Below are positions 45,422 through 54,849 of a stretch of 64,000 bases of DNA, in pieces. The notes beneath the pieces were generated by a model. The model saw only the letters and a program-made list of their open reading frames with translations. It searched no databases and had not been told where the DNA came from. The stretch is from JALNYB01 sp963676235 (GTDB lineage Archaea > Thermoplasmatota > Thermoplasmata > Methanomassiliicoccales > Methanomethylophilaceae), in contig OY781044.1 in NCBI GenBank assembly GCA_963676235.1, positions 992,001 through 1,056,000 on the forward strand, read 5' to 3'. The stretch's first letter is position 1; each line of letters starts with the position of its first letter. Made by a program: the position numbers and the translations under genes.

Positions 45422-46841
45422 CCTGAGATGAAACGAGGTCTTCAACGATATCGAGGAAGGCCTCTTCTTTTCCTTCGGGAATGGTCGCACCGGCGGCAAT
45501 ATTATGTCCTCCACCGAAACCTCCTACCATTTCCGATGCTGTTTTCATAATGACTGAGAGGTCCAGTCCTTTGTTAGTAAGGTCATGTGTCGCTCTAGCA
45601 GATACTTTGATGCCGTCGTCCGCTTTCGCGAATGCAAAAATAGGAAGTTCGTGCTTTGCTTCATTGGAATTCAGAAGCATTCCAGCCACAATACCGACTA
45701 CTGTTTCCCTTATCTCAGAACCGGAATCGAAATATTGGATGAATCTACGTTCTCTGATGAGATGATTATCTTTTACGTAGGAGAGAGCCATCGAAATGTT
45801 GCGTCTGTGATCGGAGCGGTTCTGTTCTGCATCATCTAGTGCGGTCAGATCGCCTCTGCATATTCTAAGGCCTGTTTCTGCGTCATCGTACCTTCCGCAG
45901 GAATTGAGGATCGTGGCGTATTCTTTTGCATCCCTGAGTCCGATGTGTGATTCGAATTTTGGAAGTGTGTAGACTTCTCCGTAGAGATGTTTTTCAGCTT
46001 TCTCATCTCCACTGACCATTGAACGGAGTTTTTCTGTTGCAATATCTTTCTCGTAAGGCGTAAGATCATTCCACGTTCTCCATTTTCCATTATCTTTCAG
46101 GGGTATGTTCAATTCTGAATAGAAGTTCGAACATCCTGCCGCATCATCTGTGATTCCAGGAAGTTCGGGGTCGCTGCTGTATTGCAAGAATTGAGTGAGT
46201 GGGCGATTCTCTCTTCCGAAAAATCTTATGTCTGTACCGGCAAGCACATCACCTGCATCTATCGCATCTTTGAGAACTATGCGGTTGTAACTTACGAGTT
46301 TCGATTCGAGGTTGTCCTGGAAGTCGCCGACAGCACCGATTATTCCCAGATAGGCCAGGTCTATGTTTTTAGGATCCATCTCTCTAGAAAGTAGATAGGT
46401 CATGCCTGCGCCGCATATCTCATATGAGCCGTTCACTCCGTATAAGTGGGGATTAAGATGGTGTATTTCATAGAAACCGTCGATGAATGTTTGTTTTCTT
46501 CTGTATTTAGGGTCGGGAACATGATGATCGGTGATGATTATGTTCGATTTTTTGAATTCTGATAGATATGCGCTTCCTAGATCGCAGATCCAAACGATAT
46601 CTGCATCACTGGTATTCACTCTATGAATGGTATCTTCAGTGATCTTCTTTTCAAAGATTATAGTGTGTTTTATGTGCATCCGGTCTAGGGTGATGGACGC
46701 AATGGAACCAGCCGTTATACCGTCTGCATCGATATGGGTTATGACGAGTGCGGTCTTTGCTGTGCGGAGAGCCTTAGCTGCTCTGGTGATATCCTTAACA
46801 AGTTTGTCTGAAAGAGCCTCAGTGAATTCCATCATACTCAT
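45414..46841 (-). CDS. DHH-family phosphoesterase, RecJ-like nuclease
   Basis: A 475-residue RecJ-related protein; archaeal relatives associate with the GINS-CMG replication complex (GAN) or act as single-strand exonucleases. Motifs in order: VITHIDADGITAGSIAS (motif I), WICDLGSAYL and IITDHHVPD (DHH), GAVGDFQDN, and the DHHA1 domain ending GGFGGGHNIAAGATIP. The frame is complete. It is monocistronic. Confidence 0.93.
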   Translation of the reverse strand: MSMMEFTEALSDKLVKDITRAAKALRTAKTALVITHIDADGITAGSIASITLDRMHIKHTIIFEKKITEDTIHRVNTSDADIVWICDLGSAYLSEFKKSNIIITDHHVPDPKYRRKQTFIDGFYEIHHLNPHLYGVNGSYEICGAGMTYLLSREMDPKNIDLAYLGIIGAVGDFQDNLESKLVSYNRIVLKDAIDAGDVLAGTDIRFFGRENRPLTQFLQYSSDPELPGITDDAAGCSNFYSELNIPLKDNGKWRTWNDLTPYEKDIATEKLRSMVSGDEKAEKHLYGEVYTLPKFESHIGLRDAKEYATILNSCGRYDDAETGLRICRGDLTALDDAEQNRSDHRRNISMALSYVKDNHLIRERRFIQYFDSGSEIRETVVGIVAGMLLNSNEAKHELPIFAFAKADDGIKVSARATHDLTNKGLDLSVIMKTASEMVGGFGGGHNIAAGATIPEGKEEAFLDIVEDLVSSQVI

Positions 46842-47274
46842 TGTATGAACAGTAATATGTCGGTTTGAATGAAAAACTATTGCATTGTAAGATTATTACG
46901 GACCAGATTAGACGTGCAGGATAATATCTGACATAGCAATGTGTTGAATGTTTAATAAAATCAAACAAACATTTATTGAAAAAAGTCAGTGAATGTTGTG
47001 ATAAGAACTCAAGTGCGTGTTTCATACAGATGGTATAATAACACCGTTTTTTTGTAACATTCGCTTAATCGTATTTTCGGATTCAATCGGTTTGATGTAC
47101 GAACTCTTGATATATCGTCAAAATGCCAAAATTAAAAATTGAAGTATGAAGACTTTGTGAGAATGATTAGGTTTTGAAATAAGGCTGTGTAGTTTTTATC
47201 ATATCATTATCGTTGTGAAATTCATTTTATTGTATCTGGAGTTGATTTAATACATCGTAGGACATTCATGATAT
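46842..47274 (+). other. A+T-rich intergenic region with divergent promoters
   Basis: About 430 bases between divergent genes. No gene, tRNA, or convincing repeat. Several T/A-rich boxes are possible TATA elements and the assignment among them is uncertain. Confidence 0.5.
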
Positions 47275-47997
47275 ATGCAGAGTCTCGAGATACTTCCTGG
47301 CGTCAGGATAACCAACGATAGGTGTCTGCTCCTGGATGACGGGCCTACTGTTGTTTTGGGAGATCTCCATCTTGGTTACGAGAAGGCCATGGAAGATGAG
47401 GGAATGTACATTCCAAGGATGAACACAGATTCGATCCGCAATTCATTGAATGTCATATTGTCGAAATATGAACCGAAACGGGTGGTCCTTCTAGGCGATA
47501 TAAAACATGATTTCAAAAGGTCAAGATATGAAGCATCAAATGAAGTCAAAACCATAATATCCATGCTTACAGAGGCTGCCGAAGTAATAGTTATCAAAGG
47601 TAATCATGATAATTTCCTCCAGAATATACTTTCTGATATGGGTCTTTTAGCTGTTGATTATATTGATTTATGTGGATTCAGGATGGAACACGGACACATT
47701 GATTCTGGAAAGAGACCAGTCATCATAGGTCATGAGCACCCTTCTGTGAAGATACAGGGGGCTGTGAGCGGAGGAATCAAACTCCAATGTTTTGTTCATG
47801 CTAAGGCCGATGGTGTCATCGTTCTGCCTCCGTTCAGTCCTTTTTCATCAGGTAATGATCTCATCGCAGATGATAATTGTATAATGGCACCCGCCCTCAA
47901 ATCGTCGGATTATGCGAATGCAGACATTTATGGGCTATCGGAAGTCGGGATAATATCGCTCGGAAAACTTTTCGAAGTGATGGATCTAAATGTTTGA
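47275..47997 (+). CDS. Calcineurin-like metallophosphoesterase, archaeal type
   Basis: A 240-residue phosphoesterase with the metal-site motifs GDLHLGYE (about residues 31-38), LLGDIKHDF, IKGNHDNFL and IIGHEHPSV. This motif order and size match the archaeal family related to Icc-type phosphodiesterases. Substrate is not predictable. The frame begins at ATG 47275; a TATA-like ttgatttaata precedes it. Confidence 0.88.
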   Translation: MQSLEILPGVRITNDRCLLLDDGPTVVLGDLHLGYEKAMEDEGMYIPRMNTDSIRNSLNVILSKYEPKRVVLLGDIKHDFKRSRYEASNEVKTIISMLTEAAEVIVIKGNHDNFLQNILSDMGLLAVDYIDLCGFRMEHGHIDSGKRPVIIGHEHPSVKIQGAVSGGIKLQCFVHAKADGVIVLPPFSPFSSGNDLIADDNCIMAPALKSSDYANADIYGLSEVGIISLGKLFEVMDLNV

Positions 47998-48055
47998 ATG
48001 ATATCGTCAATAGGCATTATATCATCAAAAATAGGGCTGATTTGAAAAATAAGCC

Positions 48056-48092
48056 TTTTAAATAATAGTATTCTATTCCCATTACCAGGAGA
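48056..48092 (+). promoter_or_regulatory. TATA box and ribosome binding site of the methyltransferase gene
   Basis: ttttaaata (48056-48064) is followed by aggaga (48087-48092), 8 bases before the ATG at 48101. A strong Shine-Dalgarno with a short leader suggests high expression. Confidence 0.55.
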
Positions 48093-48100
48093 AGTTATAC

Positions 48101-49141
48101 ATGTCAATGACTCCAAGAGAAAGAGTAATCGCAGCAATGAAACACGAACAACTCGACAGACCTCCGGTAGCTATTTTTACCCAGTCTGCAACACTCGGAC
48201 AGATGGAGAAGGTCGGTGCCGCATGGCCCGAAGCCCACAAAGACGCTAAACTTATGGCAAGGCTTGCAGCAGCACAGGCCGATATGTTTGGATTCGAGTG
48301 TGTAAGAGGACCCTTCTGTCTCACAGTTGAGGCAGAGAGACTCGGATGTAAGGTTCAGGTCGATAAAAAAGACGCAGCACCTATGATCAAAGTCCACCCC
48401 TTCAAATTCGACCCAATGGTGGGCGAGTATGACAGCCCAGATGCACTTATGGCACCTGAGGAATTCATCAAAGCAGGTAGGCCGGCAGTTGTACTTGAAG
48501 CAATGGGCCTTTTGAAAAAATCACACGGAGAGAATTACGCTGTTGTCGCAGGAAACACCGGACCATTCACACTTGCAGGTCACATGATCAGCACAGAGAA
48601 CATGGTTTTCGGTATGATGATGGCACCAGAAGAGGTTGATAAATGGGTAGATGCAGTCACACCAATATGTGCAGCATACACTCAGGCATTATCCGATGCA
48701 GGCGCAGACGTCATTCAGATGTCTGAGCCTTCAGGATCAACTGATATGCTCGCACCTGATATGTTCGAAGAGGCATCCGGACACGCAATCAAGAAATGTC
48801 TTGCAAACGTTAAAGATGCATTCTCAGTCCTGCATATCTGCGGTGACACATATCCTATTCTCGATGCAATGGCGGGCACCGGTGTAACCGGACTTTCAAT
48901 TGAAGAGAAAGTTGACCCATTCAAAGCTGTCTCAGCCATCGGAAGCAAGACTGTTCTCGTCGGAAATGTCGGATCAGTCAGGCCTCTCTTCCAGGGAACT
49001 CCAGAAGAAGTCAAAGAAGGAGCACTCAACAGCGCAAAAGCTGGATTCGGTGTTATCTCTTCCGGTTGCGGTATCGCAGTTGCGACATCCAACGAGAACA
49101 TGCAGGCACTTGTTGACGCTGTCAAAGGTTTCAAGAACTAA
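48101..49141 (+). CDS. Methylcobamide:coenzyme M methyltransferase (MtaA/MtbA type)
   Basis: Moves the methyl group from a methylated corrinoid protein to coenzyme M, the step that feeds MCR during growth on methanol or methylamines. The 346 residues have the uroporphyrinogen-decarboxylase fold. Zinc ligands for thiol activation are H245 and C247 (HICGDT) and C323 (SSGCGIAV). The N-terminal MTPRERVIAAMKHEQLDRPP is typical of the family. MtaA (methanol) and MtbA (methylamines) cannot be told apart here, and no mtaB, mtaC, mtmB, mtbB or mttB is in the window. Codon choice is regular, consistent with high expression. Confidence 0.92.
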   Translation: MSMTPRERVIAAMKHEQLDRPPVAIFTQSATLGQMEKVGAAWPEAHKDAKLMARLAAAQADMFGFECVRGPFCLTVEAERLGCKVQVDKKDAAPMIKVHPFKFDPMVGEYDSPDALMAPEEFIKAGRPAVVLEAMGLLKKSHGENYAVVAGNTGPFTLAGHMISTENMVFGMMMAPEEVDKWVDAVTPICAAYTQALSDAGADVIQMSEPSGSTDMLAPDMFEEASGHAIKKCLANVKDAFSVLHICGDTYPILDAMAGTGVTGLSIEEKVDPFKAVSAIGSKTVLVGNVGSVRPLFQGTPEEVKEGALNSAKAGFGVISSGCGIAVATSNENMQALVDAVKGFKN

Positions 49142-49230
49142 GCTTACGATTAAAAACTTCTTACTAAACCTCTTACCACTTATGTTTTTCAGCACAAGTT
49201 TTATTCTATTGTAAGTTGCTTTACACATTC

Positions 49231-49941
49231 ATGTCGAACATACTTAAGACAAATTCTGAGTACGCAGAGAAATTGAAAACCATTCTCGGCCTCAGGGCAG
49301 AACCTGTTGCTATCAAGCTTATGAGGGAAGGAGAGGAATATCCAGTTTGTTGCAAACTTCCAGAATCACAGATGAGTCATTGTCAGGCAATGTTCCGCGC
49401 AAGGCATGGAGAATGTATCAAGATGCCTTTAGAAATGCAGAATTGTCATGTAGGTGCATCTGCATTGGGAATGCTACCGACACCCGAGAAGGTCGCTACA
49501 GGAGAGTTTCATGTAGGCATCGGTATTCATGATTCTGCAGCCGCTGCTGCTAAGATGATCAGCGATCGTATTCCAATGTCTTATAAGGTCGTAGGGGAGG
49601 TCGTCTGTCCTCTTAAAGATGCAGATTTTACACCTGATGTAGTTACAATCGTAGACATTCCTGAGCGTGTATATTGGGTCATCCCTCTTATGACCGCAGA
49701 GCAAGGTGGACGTGCAATATTCAGTTCTTCACCGTTCCAATGTGCGTGTGAGGACATTACTGTTATACCTGTAGTTAGTGGAGTTCCTAATATCTCGTTG
49801 GGATGTTTCGGTTGTAGGAAGAAGACAGATATGGCGAAGGATGAGCTTGCTGTAGGCATCCCGTATTCTAAGATTCCAGGATATATGACACATTTAGATA
49901 AGTACAAGACGGGCGTTTTGACCAAAGCAAAGCGTGAATAA
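49231..49941 (+). CDS. DUF169-family protein
   Basis: A 236-residue protein of the DUF169 family, whose function is not known. It has a Cys-rich layout typical of the group: YPVCCKLPESQMSHCQ (near 35-50), NCHVGASALGM, FQCACEDIT and SLGCFGCRKKTDM. Conserved Cys pairs suggest metal or redox chemistry. The family often occurs near methyltransferase and corrinoid genes. ATG 49231 (MSNILKTNSEYAEKL) is chosen; the upstream TTG at 49216 is weaker. It lies between the methyltransferase gene and the mcr operon. Confidence 0.85.
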   Translation: MSNILKTNSEYAEKLKTILGLRAEPVAIKLMREGEEYPVCCKLPESQMSHCQAMFRARHGECIKMPLEMQNCHVGASALGMLPTPEKVATGEFHVGIGIHDSAAAAAKMISDRIPMSYKVVGEVVCPLKDADFTPDVVTIVDIPERVYWVIPLMTAEQGGRAIFSSSPFQCACEDITVIPVVSGVPNISLGCFGCRKKTDMAKDELAVGIPYSKIPGYMTHLDKYKTGVLTKAKRE

Positions 49942-49966
49942 ATTAAAAATATTTCAGCATCTACTA

Positions 49967-50014
49967 AATGAGAAGAATTGGTGCGTTTATTATGCATTAA
50001 TTCTCTCATTTTTA
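49967..50014 (+). terminator. Imperfect hairpin terminator after the DUF169 gene
   Basis: aatgagaagaatt (49967-49979) and aattctctcatt (49999-50010) pair with one skipped base, and tttatt follows. Confidence 0.5.
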
Positions 50015-50137
50015 TTACTCAAAATAAGTATTAAATATTAGTGTCTGAACATGAAACGTTCTTTCGAGTTCTTTTTGGCGGTCTCTTTTTGACATAAAAA
50101 TATGTATTTTTCTGAAAAGTTGCTATATTTACCATCC

Positions 50138-50222
50138 TTTTATAACGTATAACACGTTTACAGGTTTGCAAGGGGAAACGCGGAAAATTGACATTTTTCG
50201 CACATTTATTGACTAAGGAGGT
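50138..50222 (+). promoter_or_regulatory. mcr operon promoter and leader
   Basis: TATA box ttttataa at 50138-50145, then a short inverted repeat aacgt-ataac-acgtt at 50144-50158 that overlaps the box edge, and a strong ribosome binding site aaggaggt (50215-50222) 5 bases before the ATG. The predicted leader is about 58 bases. The inverted repeat may be an operator, but it is short. Confidence 0.6.
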
Positions 50223-50227
50223 ATAAA

Positions 50228-51556
50228 ATGCCAAAATACGAGGACGTAATCGACCTGTATGACGACAATGGAAAACGTATTGCAAAAGACGTACCGTTGG
50301 AAGCCATCAGTCCGTTGCGCAACAACGCAATTAAAAGAATTGCATCTCTGACAGAGAGGACCGTTGCAGTTAACCTTGCTGGAATTGAGAAAGCTCTCAA
50401 AACCGGTAACATGGCTGGCGCAATGATCAGAGGAAAAGAGATCGATATTCCATTAGTTGCTAACGCAGAGAAGATTGCAAAGGCAGTTAAAGAAATGGTT
50501 CAGGTAACAGATGGCGATGACACAATCGTCGTTCTCAAAAACGGTGGAAAATCACTCATCGTAGTTGTACCAGAAGCAAGAATGAGTGCCGGCGTAGAAT
50601 ACACAACAGGATTTACAGCAACCGCATCCGCAGTTACCGAGGCAATCATCGATCAATTCAAAGTACCGATGTACAAGGCCAACATGGTAAAAGGTGCAGT
50701 ATGGGGAAGATATCCTCAGACAGTAGGATTCGATGGTGCAAATTGCAAGTCGATCCTCGAAATTCCACAGAACAACGAGGGAGCCGGTTTCGCATTAAGG
50801 AACATTATGGCAAATCACGTCGTTGCACTTGTTAACAAGAATGCAATGCAGGGTACTGCATTATCAGCTATCTTTGAGCAGTGTGGAGCCTTCGAGATGG
50901 GAGACGCTATCGGACCCTTTGAGAGAGGACATCTTCTGTGTCTCGCCTATCAGGGACTTAACGCTAACAACATGCTTTATTCGATCGTAAAGAAGAACGG
51001 TAAGACCGGAACAGTTGGTACTGTTATCGAGTCCATCGTTGGACGTGCAATTGAAGATAAAGTCATCTACGTTAAAGAGACACTTCCTTCAGGATACAAG
51101 GTATACACAACAGATGATCTTCCGTTGTGGAATGCATATGCATCCGTAGGAATGGTTGCAGCAGTCATGGTGAACGTCGGAGCAGCAAGGGCAGCTCAGG
51201 GTGTTCCAGGAACAGTTCTGTACTACAACGATCTGCTCGAGCACGAGACCGGTCTACCCGGTGTTGACTACGGTAGAGCAGAAGGAGTCGGTGTAGGTAT
51301 GTCATTCTTCTCACACTCCATTTATGGAGGAGGAGGACCAGGTCTGTTCCACGGAAACCATGTTGTTACAAGGCACGCAAAAGGAGTTTTGATTCCCGCA
51401 GTTACAGCAGCAAACTGTCTGGATGGCGGAACACAGACCTTCTCACCTGAAGCAACATCCGGCCTCATCAAAGAGGTATTCGGAGATATGAAAGAATTCC
51501 ACTCACCTATGCAGGTCGTAGGCGCAGAGGCTAAGAAGATCGCAAAGAAGGTCTGA
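50228..51556 (+). CDS. mcrB: Methyl-coenzyme M reductase beta subunit
   Basis: Subunit of MCR, which makes methane and CoM-S-S-CoB from methyl-CoM and coenzyme B. The 442 residues start MPKYEDVIDLYDDNGKRIA and contain core segments GMSFFSHSIYGGGGPGLFHG (near residue 358-377) and GNHVVTRHAKGVLIPAV, which line the cofactor F430 and coenzyme B channel. It begins the mcrB-mcrD-mcrG-mcrA operon. mcrC, which lies between D and G in class I methanogens, is absent here. Confidence 0.98.
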   Translation: MPKYEDVIDLYDDNGKRIAKDVPLEAISPLRNNAIKRIASLTERTVAVNLAGIEKALKTGNMAGAMIRGKEIDIPLVANAEKIAKAVKEMVQVTDGDDTIVVLKNGGKSLIVVVPEARMSAGVEYTTGFTATASAVTEAIIDQFKVPMYKANMVKGAVWGRYPQTVGFDGANCKSILEIPQNNEGAGFALRNIMANHVVALVNKNAMQGTALSAIFEQCGAFEMGDAIGPFERGHLLCLAYQGLNANNMLYSIVKKNGKTGTVGTVIESIVGRAIEDKVIYVKETLPSGYKVYTTDDLPLWNAYASVGMVAAVMVNVGAARAAQGVPGTVLYYNDLLEHETGLPGVDYGRAEGVGVGMSFFSHSIYGGGGPGLFHGNHVVTRHAKGVLIPAVTAANCLDGGTQTFSPEATSGLIKEVFGDMKEFHSPMQVVGAEAKKIAKKV

Positions 51557-51993
51557 TGATTTCTATGTCGGGAAAGCCAGCAGCGGATTATGCAGGAATA
51601 CCACTTCCAGAAGTTGAGATATTCTCCAATAATATGTTGGGAGCAGACACAACCGAAAAGGTATTGAATGCGTTAGAACCAATTGAGCATATTAGGCAGA
51701 TCAACATGACCGGCGAAAGCTTGTCAAAGAACATTAACAACGGGCCTGCAAAGGGTATTCCAAACAATCACTCCGAGCGCAAGGTAATAAAGGTCGGCGG
51801 ACGTGACGTAGAATTGTGCTATTTAGTAGGTGCATTTTACATCGAGTTGGACGTTGAAAATGAAGAGATGCTAAACGTTGCAATTGCACAGATCACAGAA
51901 GCCTGCGAGGCAACAATGCCTATGGGTTTCTCTGTCAATATAGGCAGATTCTCGAAATTTAGAAAATCACTCAGAGACTATAGAGGTGAATAA
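51556..51993 (+). CDS. mcrD: Methyl-coenzyme M reductase operon protein D
   Basis: An MCR-associated protein, not a subunit of the final enzyme, thought to help assembly or maturation. The 145 residues match McrD: PEVEIFSNNMLGADTTEKVL, IRQINMTGESL and DVELCYLVGAFYIELD. Start is ATG 51556, overlapping the mcrB stop, or ATG 51565 (MSGKPAADY). Confidence 0.93.
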   Translation: MISMSGKPAADYAGIPLPEVEIFSNNMLGADTTEKVLNALEPIEHIRQINMTGESLSKNINNGPAKGIPNNHSERKVIKVGGRDVELCYLVGAFYIELDVENEEMLNVAIAQITEACEATMPMGFSVNIGRFSKFRKSLRDYRGE

Positions 51994-51994
51994 T

Positions 51995-52771
51995 ATGGTA
52001 GCATATAAAAGACAGTTTTACCCCGGTACCACATCTCCTGCTAAAAACAGAAGGAGATACATGGACCCCAAGATAAACCTGAAAAAACTTCGTGACGTAT
52101 CTATGGATGACGTCGTCAGGCTCATGGGACACCGTAATCCTGGAGAGGCATACAAGTCCATCCACCCTCCGATAGAGGAAGGTAAAGAGCCGGACTGTCC
52201 AATCAGGAGACTCGTTACACCTATCGATGGAGCGAAGCACGGAGACCGTGTAAGGTATATTCAGTTTACTGATTCAGTATACTTCGCACCCATTTCTCCA
52301 TACCAGAGAGCATGGATGTACCTTTCAAGGTACAGAGGACTTGATACCGGAACACTTTCCGGACGTCAGATTATCGAAATGAGAGAGAGGGACCTTGAGA
52401 AACTCGCTAAGGAACTGATTGACGATGAGACCTTCGATCCAGCACTTACTGGAATCAGAGGAGCAACCGTCCACGGACATGCTTGCCGTCTCGACGAGCA
52501 TGGACTTATGTTCGATGCGTGGCAGAGATACGTTTGGGATGCAGACAAGAAAGAGGTCGTTTATGTAAAAGACCAGGTTGCAATTCCACTCGACAGGAAG
52601 ATCTATGTCGGAAAGCCCGCATCAATGTCTGACTTAAAGAAGAGGACAACCATCTTCAGAGCAGACGGCGTTGATATGAGAGACGACAAAGAAGTAACAA
52701 TGTATGGACTCAGGATCCACAAGCTGAGAACACTCGGCGGATTCCAGCCATTCAAATTCAAAGGTGAGTAA
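51995..52771 (+). CDS. mcrG: Methyl-coenzyme M reductase gamma subunit
   Basis: 258 residues, from ATG 51995 (MVAYKRQFYPGTTSPAKNRR). It follows mcrD directly. Characteristic segments are PEDCPIR-like EGKEPDCPIRRLV, APISPYQRAWMYLSRYRGLD, GATVHGHACRLDEHGLMFD and the C-terminal LRIHKLRTLGGFQPFKF. Two bases separate it from mcrA. Confidence 0.97.
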   Translation: MVAYKRQFYPGTTSPAKNRRRYMDPKINLKKLRDVSMDDVVRLMGHRNPGEAYKSIHPPIEEGKEPDCPIRRLVTPIDGAKHGDRVRYIQFTDSVYFAPISPYQRAWMYLSRYRGLDTGTLSGRQIIEMRERDLEKLAKELIDDETFDPALTGIRGATVHGHACRLDEHGLMFDAWQRYVWDADKKEVVYVKDQVAIPLDRKIYVGKPASMSDLKKRTTIFRADGVDMRDDKEVTMYGLRIHKLRTLGGFQPFKFKGE

Positions 52772-52773
52772 GT

Positions 52774-54438
52774 ATGGCAGGTAAAGCTAAGGAAAAGCTC
52801 TTCATGGAAGCATGCAAGAAGAAATTCAAAGAAGATCCTACCGATATGGAGACCAAATACTACTGCTACGGCGGATGGAAACAGTCAAAATCTAAGGTAG
52901 AATTCCAGAAATCAGCAGATGCAATAGCTAAAAAGCGTGGCATCCCGATGATGAACGAAGATATCGGAGTTCCGCTTGGACAGAGATTAATGATGCCTTA
53001 TCAGTTGTCACACACAGACATCTATGTAGAGGCTGATGATCTCCACTGTATCAACAACCCCGCTATCCAGCAGGCTTGGGACGATATCAGAAGGACCATA
53101 CTTGTTGGTCTCGACTCCCCTCATGCAACAATTGAGAAGAGATTGGGAAAAGAAGTTACACCTGAGACAATCAACACATATCTCGAAGCAGTAAACCATA
53201 CAATGCCCGGAGGAGCAATCGTTCAGGAGCATATGGCAGAGTGTAACCCTGCACTTGTGGCAGATTCATATGTTAAAGTATTCTCTGGTGACGATGAGCT
53301 TATTGATGAGATCGACCCAAGGTTCGTTATCGATATCAACAAACTCTTCCCCAAAGAGCATGCAAAACAGTTGAAACAGGCAGTAGGAAAGACACTCATG
53401 CAGGCAGTGCGTGTTCCAACCATGGTCGGAAGGCTCATGGATGGTGCAACAGTGTCAAGGCATGCAGCAATGCAGATCTCAATGGCTTTCATCTCCGCAT
53501 ACAAACTTGCAGCAGGAGAGGCAGCAATCGCAGATTTCGCATATGCCGCAAAACACCAGTCTATCAACATGGGTACAATGATGCCTGCTAGGCGTGCAAG
53601 AGGACCAAACGAACCCGGTGGAATACCATTCGGATTCTTTGCAGATATGGTTCAGTCTGACCGTGTCTACCCGGATGATCCTGGACGTGCAGTTCTTGAG
53701 ACAGTAGGTCTCGGAGCAGCAGTTTTCGATCAGATATATCTCGGTGGATACATGTCCGGTGGAGTAGGATTCACTCAGTATGCTTCAGCAACATATACTG
53801 ATAACATCCTCGAAGATTACGTCTATCACGCAATCGACACCATCAAAGACAAATACGGTGGATTCTGTAAATTGGACCCCAAGAACTACGACGAACTCCT
53901 CAAACTCGGTGACGATATCAACTCATACGCACTTGAGATGTACGAGAGATACCCAGCCGTCATGGAGACTCACTTCGGTGGATCACAGAGGGCAACCGTC
54001 GCAGCAGCAGCAACCGGTGTCGCGGGTGCTATGGCAACCGGTATCGCAGATTGCGGTCTGAACTGCTGGTACCTTTCCATGCTTCAGCACAAGGAGAGGA
54101 CCGGACGTCTCGGATTCTACGGATTCGATCTTCAGGATCAGTGTGGTTCAGCTAACTCTTTCGCATACAGGTCCGATGAGGGTCTGCCAATGGAAGTTCG
54201 TGGACCTAACTATCCGAACTACGCAATGAATGTCGGTCACCTTTCAGGATATTCAGGTATCCCGAAGGCAGCTCACGTCGCTCGTGGAGACGCTTTCACA
54301 GCCAATCCATTCATCCGTGTCGCATTTGCTGACCCAAGCTTAGTCTTCGACTTCGCTAACGTCACAAAAGAGATCGGAAGAGGCGGACTCAGAGAGTTCG
54401 TCCCTGCCGGTGAGAGAACCGCAGTTATCAAAGGCTGA
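52774..54438 (+). CDS. mcrA: Methyl-coenzyme M reductase alpha subunit
   Basis: Catalytic subunit of MCR. The 554 residues hold the active-site landmarks: MMPARRARGPNEPGGIPFGF (the region carrying the modified Arg), GGYMSGGVGFTQYASATYTD, and GFYGFDLQDQCG, where Phe448-Tyr449-Gly450 matches the Phe-Tyr-thioglycine triad, D455 is the usual didehydroaspartate position and C457 the S-methylcysteine position. Gly450 is the expected YcaO target; the ycaO gene lies 0.4 kb downstream on the other strand. Length is normal. Confidence 0.98.
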   Translation: MAGKAKEKLFMEACKKKFKEDPTDMETKYYCYGGWKQSKSKVEFQKSADAIAKKRGIPMMNEDIGVPLGQRLMMPYQLSHTDIYVEADDLHCINNPAIQQAWDDIRRTILVGLDSPHATIEKRLGKEVTPETINTYLEAVNHTMPGGAIVQEHMAECNPALVADSYVKVFSGDDELIDEIDPRFVIDINKLFPKEHAKQLKQAVGKTLMQAVRVPTMVGRLMDGATVSRHAAMQISMAFISAYKLAAGEAAIADFAYAAKHQSINMGTMMPARRARGPNEPGGIPFGFFADMVQSDRVYPDDPGRAVLETVGLGAAVFDQIYLGGYMSGGVGFTQYASATYTDNILEDYVYHAIDTIKDKYGGFCKLDPKNYDELLKLGDDINSYALEMYERYPAVMETHFGGSQRATVAAAATGVAGAMATGIADCGLNCWYLSMLQHKERTGRLGFYGFDLQDQCGSANSFAYRSDEGLPMEVRGPNYPNYAMNVGHLSGYSGIPKAAHVARGDAFTANPFIRVAFADPSLVFDFANVTKEIGRGGLREFVPAGERTAVIKG

Positions 54439-54731
54439 TGCCAATGATAGAAGGAGACGTACTGAAGTACATGCCAACCCTGACAGTAGGGAAGGTAACG
54501 GATGTCCGCGAGAAGGATGGAAAGACCTGGGTAAAACTGGATCGTACCAACCTTTACTACGACGCTTCGTTTCTGCAACCTGCTGACGAGTCGGAGTACA
54601 AGGTATTCTCCTTCAAAGAGCGTGAAAGATCCACCGACGCATTCAAGGGAACTGGGGAGACACTTAAAGACTTGAAGAAATTCGAGGAAGAGGTTGATAT
54701 CTCCACGTTCACTCCTAGCGGCGGTGGATAA
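54438..54731 (+). CDS. Small DUF2098-like protein after mcrA
   Basis: A 97-residue protein overlapping the mcrA stop by one base. Segments like VGKVTDVREKDGKTWVKLDRTNLYYD recall the DUF2098 family, a small beta-barrel-like domain of methanogens, followed by a charged helical tail that ends TPSGGG. The coupling to mcrA suggests a role in MCR assembly or use, but nothing in the sequence specifies it. The family call is by eye. Confidence 0.7.
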   Translation: MPMIEGDVLKYMPTLTVGKVTDVREKDGKTWVKLDRTNLYYDASFLQPADESEYKVFSFKERERSTDAFKGTGETLKDLKKFEEEVDISTFTPSGGG

Positions 54732-54754
54732 ACAATTTAACAATTCTTTTACAT

Positions 54755-54786
54755 CTCCCCCCGGTTCGAAACGGGGGGAGTTCAGT
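54755..54786 (+). terminator. Strong terminator of the mcr operon
   Basis: ctccccccg-gttcgaaa-cggggggag is a perfect 9-bp G+C-rich stem (54755-54780) followed by ttcagtttta. It lies between the convergent mcr operon and ycaO. Confidence 0.8.
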
Positions 54787-54849
54787 TTTATTGAATTTAT
54801 ATTAAAAGGGCATTATTGCACTTTCATGTATGTTGGTCAATCAGAATAG

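Noticed and set aside
48101..49141. Uroporphyrinogen decarboxylase (HemE)
   Set aside because: The fold is shared, but the zinc-binding HxC...C set (H245, C247, C323) marks a coenzyme M methyltransferase.
48101..49941. Pyrrolysine-containing methylamine methyltransferase
   Set aside because: No gene in the window shows an in-frame amber codon within a conserved methyltransferase body.
54755..54786. gttcgaaa inside a G+C-rich stem, resembling a tRNA T arm
   Set aside because: No acceptor, D or anticodon arm upstream; the perfect stem fits a terminator.
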